Shown: positions 1 through 8,391 of the stretch, piece after piece
How the letters are laid out: each line of letters opens with the position of its first letter
Position numbering within the stretch: the stretch's first letter is position 1
Source: Desulfatirhabdium butyrativorans
GTDB lineage: Bacteria > Desulfobacterota > Desulfobacteria > Desulfobacterales > DYRK01
DNA length: 21,978 nucleotides
Direction of reading: 5' to 3'
NCBI GenBank assembly: GCA_020718785.1
Contig: DYRK01000028.1
Coordinates: forward strand, 1-21,978
Made by a program: the position numbers and the translations under genes
Notes under the pieces: model-generated
What the model saw: only the letters and a program-made list of their open reading frames with translations
Told to the model about the DNA's origin: nothing
Database searches by the model: none

Positions 1-57
1 AACCTGCAACCTGTCACCTGCAACCTGCAACCTGTCACCTGTAACCTGCAACCTGTC
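1..57 (-). repeat. heptamer array, AACCTGC/AACCTGT/CACCTGC units, 8 copies
   Basis: Eight heptamers in a 21-bp higher-order pattern (three different heptamers per period). The coding strand gives a seven-residue repeat GDRLQVT/GDRLQVA in the linker between the DH3 hot-dog halves. It reaches the window edge and may continue. Confidence 0.93.
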
Positions 58-3000
58 CCCGGAGACCAGTTTTCCTCTGGCATAAACTTCCTGTTCTTTC
101 TTAGTATAACTTACAATCTCATAAGCAATTCCGCCGTTGTCGGGCCAGACTCGGATATAAATGTCTTTCGGGGCTTCCCCGATACGAATCGGCGCAGCCC
201 AGATCACGTTGGAAAGGGCAGTTATCTCGGATGTAGGGACAGCAAGATTTCCCGAAGCTCTTGCCATTTCGAGATACACAGCGGCAGGCAGAATCATATC
301 TCCTTTTACCTGATGATCTTGCAGATAAAATGCCTCTTGATGAAGCATTTTTTTAAAACACTGCTCGTTCAATGTGGATTCATTACTATCTATAAACGGA
401 TGAAGCGCAGAGATATGTCTCCGCCCGTTGCCTCCGCCTCTCCTCGGAGGAGTTTCGGATTCGGGTATCCAATATCGTTCCCGTGCAAAGGGATACGCTG
501 GCAGAGGAACTGTTCCGGGTTTTTCGACTTCCGAATACAGCAGATTCCAGTCAATTTTCGTTCCGGAAACCCATAACTGCGCCAATTTTTCATAATTCTG
601 GTCATGGATAAGCCTGATAACACCGCTTTCAGAAATCTGTTCCCCGGATTCGCTTTCTATACTTCCGATATAGAGATTCTGTGTATGTGAACCGACCTCT
701 GACCTCGCATAGCTTCTCAGCTTATCTGTCAATTCCCGGCGTGTCGAAACTACTGCTACGAGGCGTTCATCCATTTCTTTTCGCCCTACTTGTAAGGTAT
801 AGGCAATTTGAGCAAGTGAAATGTTTTCCTCCTGTTTTTCCAGAAAATCTGCCAGTCGTTCTGCATAAACAATAAGCTGCTCCTCAGTCTTAGCTGACAA
901 AGGTACGAGGTGCGAGGTTCGGGATATGAGATATTCTCCTCTGACCTCTGACCCCATACCTCTGACCCATTCTTCAAGAATCAGATGGGCATTAGTACCG
1001 CTAAATCCGAAAGAACTGACTCCTGCCCGTCTCGGTATTCCGGCTTTAGTTTTCCACGGTTCAAGCCGGGCATTCACATAAAAGGGCGTATCTTCAAACC
1101 GGATAAATTCGTTTCCCCGGTTGAAATTCAATGACGGCGGAATCTGCCCGTGTCTGAAAGATAGAAGCACTTTGATCACGCTGGCGGCTCCTGCGGCTCC
1201 GGCAGTGTGTCCGATATTGCTTTTGACAGAGCCGACCGCGCAAAAGCCCTTTTTGTCGGAATACTTTTGAAAAGCATTCGTCAACGCCTCTATTTCAATG
1301 GGATCCCCCAGTTTCGTACCTGTGCCGTGAGCCTCGACATAGCTGATAGTTTCCGGGTTAATCCCCGATTTGTCATACACCGAGACCTCCAATTCGGTCT
1401 GAGAACGAGTGCTGGGTGCAGTCATTCCGTTAGTTTTACCATCCTGATTGATGCCTGAGCCTTTGATCACTCCGTAGATATAGTCTCGGTCTCTTACCGC
1501 CGCTTCTAAAGACTTGAGAACAACTACGCCGACGCCTTCTCCGGGCACAAATCCGTCTGCCGAGTTATCGAATGTCTTACATCTGCCTTCGGGAGACAGC
1601 ATCCCGGCATTGCTAGCCATAATGAAATATGTCGGCGTAGTGCAAAGAAATACACCGCCGGCTAAAACCATTTCACTTTCCCCTGAGCGAATACTTTGAC
1701 ATCCCAGATGAATCGTCACGAGAGAAGAGGAGCAGGCTGTATCTATAGCAATCGCCGGGCCGGTAAGATTGAGAATATAGGATATCCGTGATGCCAGCAC
1801 CGAATTTGCATTTCCCAGAAAGCGATGCGCGTCCTTTTCAATCCCGGCTTCATCTAATCGGCTCTGATAATCGCCTTCGCTCACACCGGCAAAAACCGCA
1901 CATTTTATGCCGGAAATTCTGTCTCCGGCATAGCCCGCGTCTTCCAATGCTTTCCAGCATTCTTCAAGAAAAATACGCTGCCGGGGATCGGATAATTCTG
2001 CTTCTTTGCCGGACATATTGAAGAAAAGCGGATCAAATGCGTCAATATTGTCTAAAAATCCCCCTTTGTTACAATACGTTTTGCCCGGCTTTCCGGGTTC
2101 CGGGTCGTAGTAGTCGGCGGCGTTCCATCGCTCTTTCGGCACTTCCTTAATTGCTTCTTTTCCGGCAGCAAGATTCTGCCAGAATTCATCTGCCGTGTCT
2201 GCGCCCGGGAAGCGGCAGGATATTCCTATAATAGCGATGTCTGAGAGAGGTTCGGGGTTCGGGGTTCGGGGTCCGGGGATTTCTCCTCGTACCTCTGACC
2301 TCGTACCCCGTATTTCGATAAACGGGTCCGGGGTGAGAGGTTCGGGGTCTTTTCCTCTGACCTCTGACCTCACGCCTCTCACCTCATATTCGGCGCAGAT
2401 ATAATCAGATAAGGCTTTCACATTCGAATAATCGAAAATGGCTGTTGTTCTCAGCGAAATATCGAAGGCATCACTAACTTTGTCAATCAGGCTGATTCCC
2501 ATGATCGAGTCCACGCCGTACTCTGAAAACTGTCCTTCCCGATCAATATCTTCGGGTTTTACTCCGAGTACATCGCTCACACAGCGGGTAATGATATCCG
2601 CAACTCTGCTATAACTCATCTGTCTGTTTTCAATCAAGGACGCTTGATCTACTACGAAAGAATCATTTGTATGGTCATTATCAGACTTCACTGCGATATG
2701 CGGCAAGATACCCAATTTTTTCAGGAGATGATCTTCGGCTTTGAACGGAATGATCTGAGCCTCGGAACAGGTCAATATTCTCGATATAGCATCCATTCCC
2801 TCTTCAGGCTCCACGGAAAGAATACCCTGACTACGCATCCGTTTGTTGTGTTCTACATCTGCTGCTACGCCTACGGTTCCCCAATATCCCCAGTTGATGA
2901 TTTTGACCGGATACGATTTCTGCTGACCCAGCCAAAGAGCGTAGGCATCTTTGAAAGTACAGGCTGCCGCATAATTACTCTGCCCGCTGTTGCAGAAAAG

Positions 3001-6000
3001 GGACTGAACCGCGGAGAAAAAGATCATAAAATCCAATGACTCATCTTTGAGAACCGTATGCAGCACCACGCTTCCCGCAACCTTGGGCGCGAGAGCGTCG
3101 CGGAATGCCTGCTCGTCCATAGTATAGATGGCTTTGTCTTTCAATACTACAGCCGAATGAATCGCTCCCGATATATTTCCGAAAAGAGATTTTCCTTTGG
3201 CAACCGCAGCCCGCATACTCTCGATATCTGCTGCATCCGCTTCTGCATAAAGCACGCTGCCGCCAAGTCGTTCTAATTCTTCGACAGCTTTCTGCTTCTT
3301 TTCATCTAAAGGACTCCGACCGATCAAAATCAGACGCGCTGCGACAGTACGTGCGAGATATTTGCCGAATTCAAGTCCGATGCCGCCTGCTCCGCCCAGA
3401 ATCAGATACACGCCTTTTTGTCTGAAAGGAATCTGCTCGGACTTAGGCAGCCGAACCGGTTCTACCATCCGTACATAACGGCGTCCGCCACGGATGGCAG
3501 TTTCTCTGACAAGATTCTGCTCACCCGGTTCTGCAACTACCGGAGCCAGAAAGTCTCGGATATGTTCCTGACTCGGATGTTCGGACAATTCATCGAGATT
3601 CATATCTATATAGCTGACCTTCAGATCAGGATATTCTCTGGCAAAAGCCCTCGTGAGTCCGCTCAGACTGCCTGAAAAGGGACGGATACGGTCTTGAGGA
3701 TTTATTTGATAAACGCTGTCTGTGATAACCCGGAGTTGAGGCTTGAATCGTATCTGATTGTCAGCAATCAGGGCTTTTATGAGCCTGAACAGAGAAATAA
3801 CTCCCTGTTCCTGAAACTGAGCCAATGCGCTGAGATCATCTGCCATATCTCTGTTTTCGAGCCGGATATCCATGAAAAACACAGCGTCAATACGGCTGAT
3901 CTCTCCGACACAGCGAGTTATTGCAAAGGGATCATCAGTACGGATTTTCCATAAATTCCGTGAAATATCCCGATTTTCTTCAGCCAGCCTGATTTCAGCA
4001 ATTTCATCATGAGGATAGAAATATCTCAGCCCTTGTGCCAACATCTCACTGCCCGCCGGATAAACCAGAAGGATTGTACGTTTGCTTTCTGCCGATTTCG
4101 TCTCGGTCTGAATGACTTCCGTAGGAACCCATCGAGGCTTATAGAAGAAATGTTCAATATTATGATCTGATAAGGCTCTGAATGAGACATCATGAAGTTT
4201 CAGGCAAACCCGTCCGCTTTCATCTGCAACTAATGCCTCGAATCGCTGCTGCCCAGCTGTTTTGATGTAGGCGTAGCCGCTTGCCGGAGGCATAGAAAGT
4301 ATTTCTACTTCTTCGACAGAAAAAGGCACAGCCGGACGCTGATTCTTATCGGAAAAAGCGATACCGGCTGCGGTTTGCAGCGCAGCGTCGGTCAATGCCG
4401 GATGAATCTGATACACGGAACATTCTTTTTCATAGCCTGTAGGAATACGAATACTGCCCAGCGATTCTTCTTCATTTGCCCAGATATGACGAACTCCCTG
4501 AAAATACGCACCGTAATTGAGTCCGGCTTCCCTGAACCGCCGATACAGTGTTTCTCCGGTAATTTCTTTGGGACATCCGGCTTTGATCGCTTCTATAGAA
4601 ATTCGCTCTTCCGAAGAGGCTGATTTGTTCGAAATGATCTCTCCGCTGGCATGAATGAGCAGACCTTTTCCGTTACTGGTCTGAATCTGACAGATCAGAC
4701 GGTGCTGTTCCTGTCTGAGAACAATTTCCGCTTCTATTTTTCCATTAGTAAGGGTCAAAGGACGATGCCAGCATATCCGTGAAAGCCGCAAGTTTCCATG
4801 TCCCAGAACGGCTTTTCCTGCGGCATAAAACATTTCGAGACAGGCAGCCCCCGGTAGTATCAGATCACCGCCCACCTGATGGTCGCTGAGGACAGGCTCT
4901 GCTTTTCTGAATACTTTCTGAAATACCGCTCCGCCACGCGTCAGACACAGTCCCGGATGAATGCTGCCCGTCAGCGGATGACTCGTATCTTTTATAGGAT
5001 TTCTGCTGCTTTTTGAATCGGGTATCCAATACCGCTCTCTGGCAAAGGGATAGTTAGGAACGGAAATCCGGTTCGGTCGCTGCCGTTCTTCCGGAGTGCA
5101 AACCTGTCTTATTAAAATCGGCCTTTTTTGCAGAGGATATATGAGGTTCCAGTCCATATCCATTCCTGAAACCCAAAGCTGTGCGAGTTTATCGAGCTTG
5201 CCCTTTTGAATAATACTGTCGAGATATGCTTTTCCTTCTTCGCCTTCAAGCAGAAGTCCGGTTTTGGCTTTATCTTTGCCGGCATTTCCCTGATATAGTT
5301 TTTCTATACCTTTTTTTCCGTCAAGATAAAGACTCAGTTTCTCCTTCAGTTCTTCAATATCTGATACTACCAATGCCAGCCGTTCCGCCATCTGTTCTCT
5401 GCCGATTTGCAGAGTATATGCCATGTCGGAAAGTGAGAAGTGAGAAGTGAGAAGTGAGAAATGGGAATCCTGTGGGCATGAGTCTAAATATTGAATTAGT
5501 GATCCGACAGTCGGATAGTCGTGAAACCGCACGGGATTGAGGTTTGTCCCGTATCGGCTGTTGAGTTTTTCAGCCAAATGACTCAGCATGACCGTATCCA
5601 GACCGCATTCGGCAAAGTCTTCATCCGTATCTATATCGCTTTCGCTTACATTCAATATCTCACTGAGCAGTTGTAATACTTCTGCCCGGATTGCCGGAGA
5701 TAGTTCAGCCTTAGTTCCACTACACAGAAAATCCCTCAGCGATTTTGCGTAGGCACGGAGTCTGTCTTCGTTTTTCGCGGACAAAGATATGAGGTACGAG
5801 GTGCGAGGTGCGAGGTCTTCTCCTCTGACCTCTGACCTCTGACCCCTGACCTCTTCTTCATATTCTTCCAATACCGCATGAGAATACGCGCCGCCGAATC
5901 CGAAAGAACTGATACCGGCTCTGCGTGGAACAGGATTTCCTTCTGCGTCTGTCAGTCTTTCCCAGTCTTTGCTTTTCTCAACTACATAAAAGGGAGTATT

Positions 6001-8346
6001 TTCAAGCACTATATAAGGATTGAGCCTTTTGAAATTCGGAGTTCCGGGAAGTTTCCGATTCTGCATGGAAAGAATTACTTTGATCATTCCAGCTATTCCG
6101 GCTGCCGGTTCAAGATGTCCGATATTAGTTTTGACAGACCCAAGACCGCAGGAACGCGTTCTGCCATGAGTCATTTTCTCCGAACATTCATTATATGCCT
6201 TCTTTATCCCCTCGATTTCTACCGGGTCTCCCAGCTTTGTCCCGGTTCCGTGCAGTTCCAGATAAGTCACAGTATCAAAAGGAATACCTGCGTCCTTGTA
6301 TGCTGCCTTGAGCAATGCAGCCTGAGCGTCGGAATTCGGTGCGGTCAGGGAAGTCGCTTTGCCTCCGTGATAGACTGCTGTTCCTCGGATCAGTGCATAA
6401 ATCCGGTCATGATCTGCCACAGCTTTACGGAGCGGCTTTAGCAATACTACACCAACCCCCTCGCCTTTGACATAGCCGTTTGCATTCTGATCGAAGGTTT
6501 TGCAGCGGCTGTCCGGTGACAGCACTCCTAACTGAGCCGTAGTAATGATTGTCGCCGGATCAATCATCAGGCTTACTCCGCCCGCAATCGCCATTTCGCT
6601 CTCTCCGCTGCGAAGAGAGCGCACAGCCCGATGAACTGCGACTAAGCTTCCCGAACACGCGGTATTTATCGTTTCGCTGGGTCCGTGCCAGTTCATCAGA
6701 AAAGAGATACGATTCGACAGCATTGCGTCTGCATTTCCTGTTCCCATCAGCGCGGCGTGATTATGCCGGATTAGCAGCAGATTTCGGTAGTCATTGAATT
6801 CTGTTGCCGCAAATACTCCGACGGATTTTCCAGACAGCGCAGAAGCCGAATAGCCCGCATCTTCAACGGCTTTCCATACCGTCTCAATAAAAAGGCGATG
6901 CTGAGGATCCATCAATTCGGCTTCGGGCGGAGAAATATTGAAAAACAGAGGATCGAACTTGTCTATATCCGAAATAAATCCGCCCTGCTTCAGATACAGT
7001 CTGTCTTTTTCATCATAATCTTCCGGGTTCCACCGATCTTGAGGAAACTGAGTGATCAGGTCATGCCCGGATTCGAGATGGTTCCAAAATTCGGACAGAC
7101 TTTCGGACTGAGGAAATCGTCCGTAAATTCCGATTACTGCAATCGGCTCGGAATTGAAATTTACGGGTTCTGTAGGGTGGGTGAAACCCACCTGTCTGTC
7201 TTCGGAGACATCTTTATGATTATCGGACACGGTGGGTTTCACCCACCCTACATTGGGAAGGGACAGGGATTTTTCGGCATACATTTCCCTCAGTTTCTCT
7301 CCCAATGTCTCAAGCAGATAATCCGCTATTTTGCGAATATTACTATGAGCAAAAAAAACAGAAGGCAGAATTTCTGTGTGATACTGCTCTCCGAGTTGCT
7401 TTGCCAGCAGAGTAAGAGAGATAGAATCGAATCCGAAAACCCCCAGATTTTCATCGGAATCCAATTCTTCTGCCGGTGTTTTCAGAATAGCGGCAGCAAT
7501 TCTCCGAATATCTGCTTCGATGGGTATGAGGTATGAGGTGAGGGGTGAGGGGTCAGAGGGAACACCCCGTACCTCGGACCTCGGACCTCGTACCTCATTT
7601 CCGACCCAACGGTCAATTTTACGAGGGTCTCCGGAAAAGAGAATGACTTGGGACTGTTGCCCGTTCAGAATACGCTCAAATGCCTCCAATCCCTCTTTTG
7701 TCTCAAGATAAGCGGTTCCCGATGTCTGAAGATAGAATGCCTCGGATTCAGGGTCCCCGTGAAGCCCGCCTTCACGCCACAGGGGCCAGTTGATAGTTAT
7801 GGTTTTGCCTTGACGTTTTCCCTCTTGTCTCAGATTTTCTCTCATCCGGGCAAAGCTGTCCAAAAAGCGGTTTCCGACCGCGTAGTCACACTGTCCGAAA
7901 TCCCCTATAACTGCCGATGTCGAAGAAAAGAGAACAAAGAAGTCGAGCGGCTCTGCCTGAGTCACACTGTCCAATATGACGGTTCCCTGAATTTTAGGTT
8001 TCAATGCAGCTTCGAATTCTGCTGCACTTTTTTCGGTCACAGACTTTGCGGAAAAAATGCCCGCGGCATGAATCAGACCGTTCAGGTGACCGTAGCGTTT
8101 TTTAATTGTCTCTATAACTTCTGTCATGGCTTCCCGGTCGGACACATCAGCCTGAAGATACAGAACACCGTCTTGTTCCGCTGATTTTTCCACAGAGGAA
8201 CGGCCTGTAGCAATAACAGAAGCTCCGTATTTTTGAGACAAATATCGGGCAAAAATCCGTCCCAAGCCCCCGTTGCCTCCGGTAATCAGATAAATCCCCC
8301 CCGGCTTTATCGTTGAACTGTCAATATCTGAGCCGACATTCCCCAT
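1..8346 (-). CDS. trans-AT polyketide synthase, 3'-truncated by window edge (at least 2,782 aa): KR(C-half)-ACP / KS-ACP*-DH-KR-ACP / KS-DH
   Basis: The frame stays open from ATG 8346 to base 1. Order by residue: catalytic half of KR4 (TGGNGGLG 22-29, Ser141/142, Tyr155, Asn159) without its own structural half; ACP5 (GFDSI, Ser308); KS4 (400-831; Cys564, His699, His744); Thr-bearing ACP-like domain (884-955, Thr918); flanking subdomain ending YPFARERYW (from 1099); DH2 (His1156, Asp1320, Gln1324); KR5 (GGAGGIG 1651-1657, Ser1778, Tyr1792); ACP6 (Ser1947); KS5 (2035-2460; Cys2205, His2340, His2380); flanking YPFARERYW (from 2617); DH3 (His2678), cut at the edge. No AT is present, so it is trans-AT type and continues the assembly line of the upstream gene. 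The start is supported by AAGGAG eight bases before the ATG. It is in the same frame as the upstream gene, whose TGA lies 27 bases before the ATG; beginning inside a KR catalytic half is abnormal. Confidence 0.94.
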   Translation of the reverse strand, partial: MGNVGSDIDSSTIKPGGIYLITGGNGGLGRIFARYLSQKYGASVIATGRSSVEKSAEQDGVLYLQADVSDREAMTEVIETIKKRYGHLNGLIHAAGIFSAKSVTEKSAAEFEAALKPKIQGTVILDSVTQAEPLDFFVLFSSTSAVIGDFGQCDYAVGNRFLDSFARMRENLRQEGKRQGKTITINWPLWREGGLHGDPESEAFYLQTSGTAYLETKEGLEAFERILNGQQSQVILFSGDPRKIDRWVGNEVRGPRSEVRGVPSDPSPLTSYLIPIEADIRRIAAAILKTPAEELDSDENLGVFGFDSISLTLLAKQLGEQYHTEILPSVFFAHSNIRKIADYLLETLGEKLREMYAEKSLSLPNVGWVKPTVSDNHKDVSEDRQVGFTHPTEPVNFNSEPIAVIGIYGRFPQSESLSEFWNHLESGHDLITQFPQDRWNPEDYDEKDRLYLKQGGFISDIDKFDPLFFNISPPEAELMDPQHRLFIETVWKAVEDAGYSASALSGKSVGVFAATEFNDYRNLLLIRHNHAALMGTGNADAMLSNRISFLMNWHGPSETINTACSGSLVAVHRAVRSLRSGESEMAIAGGVSLMIDPATIITTAQLGVLSPDSRCKTFDQNANGYVKGEGVGVVLLKPLRKAVADHDRIYALIRGTAVYHGGKATSLTAPNSDAQAALLKAAYKDAGIPFDTVTYLELHGTGTKLGDPVEIEGIKKAYNECSEKMTHGRTRSCGLGSVKTNIGHLEPAAGIAGMIKVILSMQNRKLPGTPNFKRLNPYIVLENTPFYVVEKSKDWERLTDAEGNPVPRRAGISSFGFGGAYSHAVLEEYEEEVRGQRSEVRGEDLAPRTSYLISLSAKNEDRLRAYAKSLRDFLCSGTKAELSPAIRAEVLQLLSEILNVSESDIDTDEDFAECGLDTVMLSHLAEKLNSRYGTNLNPVRFHDYPTVGSLIQYLDSCPQDSHFSLLTSHFSLSDMAYTLQIGREQMAERLALVVSDIEELKEKLSLYLDGKKGIEKLYQGNAGKDKAKTGLLLEGEEGKAYLDSIIQKGKLDKLAQLWVSGMDMDWNLIYPLQKRPILIRQVCTPEERQRPNRISVPNYPFARERYWIPDSKSSRNPIKDTSHPLTGSIHPGLCLTRGGAVFQKVFRKAEPVLSDHQVGGDLILPGAACLEMFYAAGKAVLGHGNLRLSRICWHRPLTLTNGKIEAEIVLRQEQHRLICQIQTSNGKGLLIHASGEIISNKSASSEERISIEAIKAGCPKEITGETLYRRFREAGLNYGAYFQGVRHIWANEEESLGSIRIPTGYEKECSVYQIHPALTDAALQTAAGIAFSDKNQRPAVPFSVEEVEILSMPPASGYAYIKTAGQQRFEALVADESGRVCLKLHDVSFRALSDHNIEHFFYKPRWVPTEVIQTETKSAESKRTILLVYPAGSEMLAQGLRYFYPHDEIAEIRLAEENRDISRNLWKIRTDDPFAITRCVGEISRIDAVFFMDIRLENRDMADDLSALAQFQEQGVISLFRLIKALIADNQIRFKPQLRVITDSVYQINPQDRIRPFSGSLSGLTRAFAREYPDLKVSYIDMNLDELSEHPSQEHIRDFLAPVVAEPGEQNLVRETAIRGGRRYVRMVEPVRLPKSEQIPFRQKGVYLILGGAGGIGLEFGKYLARTVAARLILIGRSPLDEKKQKAVEELERLGGSVLYAEADAADIESMRAAVAKGKSLFGNISGAIHSAVVLKDKAIYTMDEQAFRDALAPKVAGSVVLHTVLKDESLDFMIFFSAVQSLFCNSGQSNYAAACTFKDAYALWLGQQKSYPVKIINWGYWGTVGVAADVEHNKRMRSQGILSVEPEEGMDAISRILTCSEAQIIPFKAEDHLLKKLGILPHIAVKSDNDHTNDSFVVDQASLIENRQMSYSRVADIITRCVSDVLGVKPEDIDREGQFSEYGVDSIMGISLIDKVSDAFDISLRTTAIFDYSNVKALSDYICAEYEVRGVRSEVRGKDPEPLTPDPFIEIRGTRSEVRGEIPGPRTPNPEPLSDIAIIGISCRFPGADTADEFWQNLAAGKEAIKEVPKERWNAADYYDPEPGKPGKTYCNKGGFLDNIDAFDPLFFNMSGKEAELSDPRQRIFLEECWKALEDAGYAGDRISGIKCAVFAGVSEGDYQSRLDEAGIEKDAHRFLGNANSVLASRISYILNLTGPAIAIDTACSSSLVTIHLGCQSIRSGESEMVLAGGVFLCTTPTYFIMASNAGMLSPEGRCKTFDNSADGFVPGEGVGVVVLKSLEAAVRDRDYIYGVIKGSGINQDGKTNGMTAPSTRSQTELEVSVYDKSGINPETISYVEAHGTGTKLGDPIEIEALTNAFQKYSDKKGFCAVGSVKSNIGHTAGAAGAASVIKVLLSFRHGQIPPSLNFNRGNEFIRFEDTPFYVNARLEPWKTKAGIPRRAGVSSFGFSGTNAHLILEEWVRGMGSEVRGEYLISRTSHLVPLSAKTEEQLIVYAERLADFLEKQEENISLAQIAYTLQVGRKEMDERLVAVVSTRRELTDKLRSYARSEVGSHTQNLYIGSIESESGEQISESGVIRLIHDQNYEKLAQLWVSGTKIDWNLLYSEVEKPGTVPLPAYPFARERYWIPESETPPRRGGGNGRRHISALHPFIDSNESTLNEQCFKKMLHQEAFYLQDHQVKGDMILPAAVYLEMARASGNLAVPTSEITALSNVIWAAPIRIGEAPKDIYIRVWPDNGGIAYEIVSYTKKEQEVYARGKLVSGDRLQVTGDRLQVAGDRLQV
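901..967 (-). repeat. heptamer array at KS5 exit
   Basis: Units GAGGTGC, GAGGTTC and CTCTGAC-type on the plus strand. On the coding strand it encodes the stretch after LILEEW (VRGMGSEVRGE and following) before VPLSAK. Confidence 0.88.
2249..2387 (-). repeat. compound heptamer array in the ACP6-KS5 linker
   Basis: GGTTCGG units (2249-2278), then CCTCTGA-type units and a further GGTTCGG unit to 2387; the longest array of the window. It encodes the whole linker between the ACP6 tail (ICAEYEVRG) and KS5 (LSDIAIIG), rich in EVRG and PRTPNPEP-type peptides. Confidence 0.92.
5433..5460 (-). repeat. heptamer array GTGAGAA x4 after ACP*2
   Basis: Four perfect plus-strand GTGAGAA units; the coding strand reads TTCTCAC and gives SHFSLLTSHFS between ACP*2 and SDMAYTLQ. 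Confidence 0.95.
5482..5697 (-). other. second ACP-like domain with Ser-to-Thr change, in the KS4 flanking region (ACP*2)
   Basis: Residues 884-955 of the downstream protein. EILNVSESDIDTDEDF is followed by ECGLDTVMLS, with Thr918 at the place of the phosphopantetheine Ser. It occupies the same position relative to KS4 as ACP*1 does to KS2, and is again followed by a heptamer array (5433-5460) and the SDMAYTLQ segment. The two ACP* copies are close at DNA level (for example around 5591-5660 and 14159-14230), reflecting the bimodule duplication. That both copies keep Thr and an intact fold pattern suggests it is not merely decaying. Confidence 0.75.
5789..5853 (-). repeat. heptamer array at KS4 exit
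   Basis: GAGGTGC-type units then CTCTGAC-type units. It encodes EEEVRGQRSEVRGEDLAPRT between the KS4 end and LISLSAK. Confidence 0.92.
7171..7252. repeat. 82-bp inverted-repeat element inside the ACP5-KS4 linker
   Basis: Two 22-base arms (7171-7192 and 7231-7252) are exact reverse complements around a 38-base centre; the arms begin TGTAGGGTGGGTGAAACCC. Each arm is itself a small hairpin (GGTGGGT, three bases, ACCCACC). It is read through in frame, giving VGWVKPT and QVGFTHPT on either side. It looks like a MITE-like or REP-like insertion tolerated in a linker; no clear target duplication was found. Confidence 0.88.
7524..7596 (-). repeat. heptamer array in the KR4-ACP5 linker
   Basis: GTATGAG/GTGAGGG units followed by CTCGGAC and CTCGTAC units. 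It encodes NEVRGPRSEVRGVPS and neighbouring residues between the KR4 tail and ACP5. Confidence 0.9.
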
Positions 8347-8352
8347 TGCTTT

Positions 8353-8361
8353 CTCTCCTTC
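8353..8361 (-). promoter_or_regulatory. ribosome binding site of the downstream PKS gene
   Basis: The minus strand reads GAAGGAGAG here, with AAGGAG at 8355-8360 and eight bases to the ATG at 8346. It is a near-consensus Shine-Dalgarno and lies within the 27 bases between the TGA of the upstream gene and this ATG, an arrangement suited to reinitiation by ribosomes finishing the first protein. It decides the start of the downstream gene. Confidence 0.8.
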
Positions 8362-8363
8362 TT

Positions 8364-8391
8364 TTCTCACTTCTCAATTCTCACTTCTGAC
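8364..8391 (-). repeat. heptamer array (GTGAGAA type, 4 units) containing the TGA that ends the upstream gene
   Basis: Plus-strand units TTCTCAC, TTCTCAA, TTCTCAC, TTCTGAC. On the coding strand this reads in the GTGAGAA direction, which includes TGA; the in-frame stop is 8374-8376, in the second unit. The other arrays of this family (5433, 12659, 13992) lie in the opposite, stop-free orientation. Confidence 0.93.

Larger units (their letters stand above)
1..2244 (-). other. PKS module F (partial): KS5-DH3
   Basis: Residues 2035-2782 of the downstream protein. KS5 is of a different subtype from KS1-4 (IAIIGISCRFPGA at the start, NIGHTAGAAG instead of NIGHLE.AAG, FSGTNAHLILEE at the end) with Cys2205, His2340 and His2380 intact. 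The flanking region ends YPFARERYW (from 2617) with no AT. DH3 begins LHPFIDSN and has His2678 in H-x3-G-x4-P; its second hot-dog half with the catalytic Asp lies beyond the window. A heptamer array at 1-57 falls in the linker between the two DH hot-dog halves. Confidence 0.85.
2377..7149 (-). other. PKS module E: KS4-ACP*-DH2-KR5-ACP6
   Basis: Residues 400-1990 of the downstream protein. KS4 is the twin of KS2 (NTACSGS with Cys564, ELHGTGT His699, NIGHLEPAAG His744, GGAYSHAV), and an ACP* follows it as in module C. After YPFARERYW the similarity to module C stops. DH2 belongs to another lineage (starts SHPLTGS; His1156 in DHQVGGD; NYGAYF in place of YGPxF; Asp1320, Gln1324). KR5 also differs, with LILGGAGGIG, FFSAVQS and SNYAAACTFKD, so Cys1796 sits where the other KRs have Asn; its VVLKDKA keeps the B-type Asp. 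ACP6 has Ser1947 in YGVDSI. Expected output is an olefin. Confidence 0.86.

Noticed and set aside
901..2387. Short regular repeats that could suggest a CRISPR array.
   Set aside because: Units are 7 bp with no unique spacers of constant length, are coding, and no cas genes are visible.
313..8184. Numerous plus-strand open frames of 60-212 codons over the left part (for example 5878-6441 and 6898-7536).
   Set aside because: They lie opposite continuous PKS domains with intact catalytic motifs on the minus strand, show no recognisable family, and have no consistent start signals.
8374..8376. Gene break caused by a frameshift sequencing error.
   Set aside because: Both sides are in the same frame; the break is a single TGA inside a repeat, not an indel. 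A base error cannot be excluded without reads.
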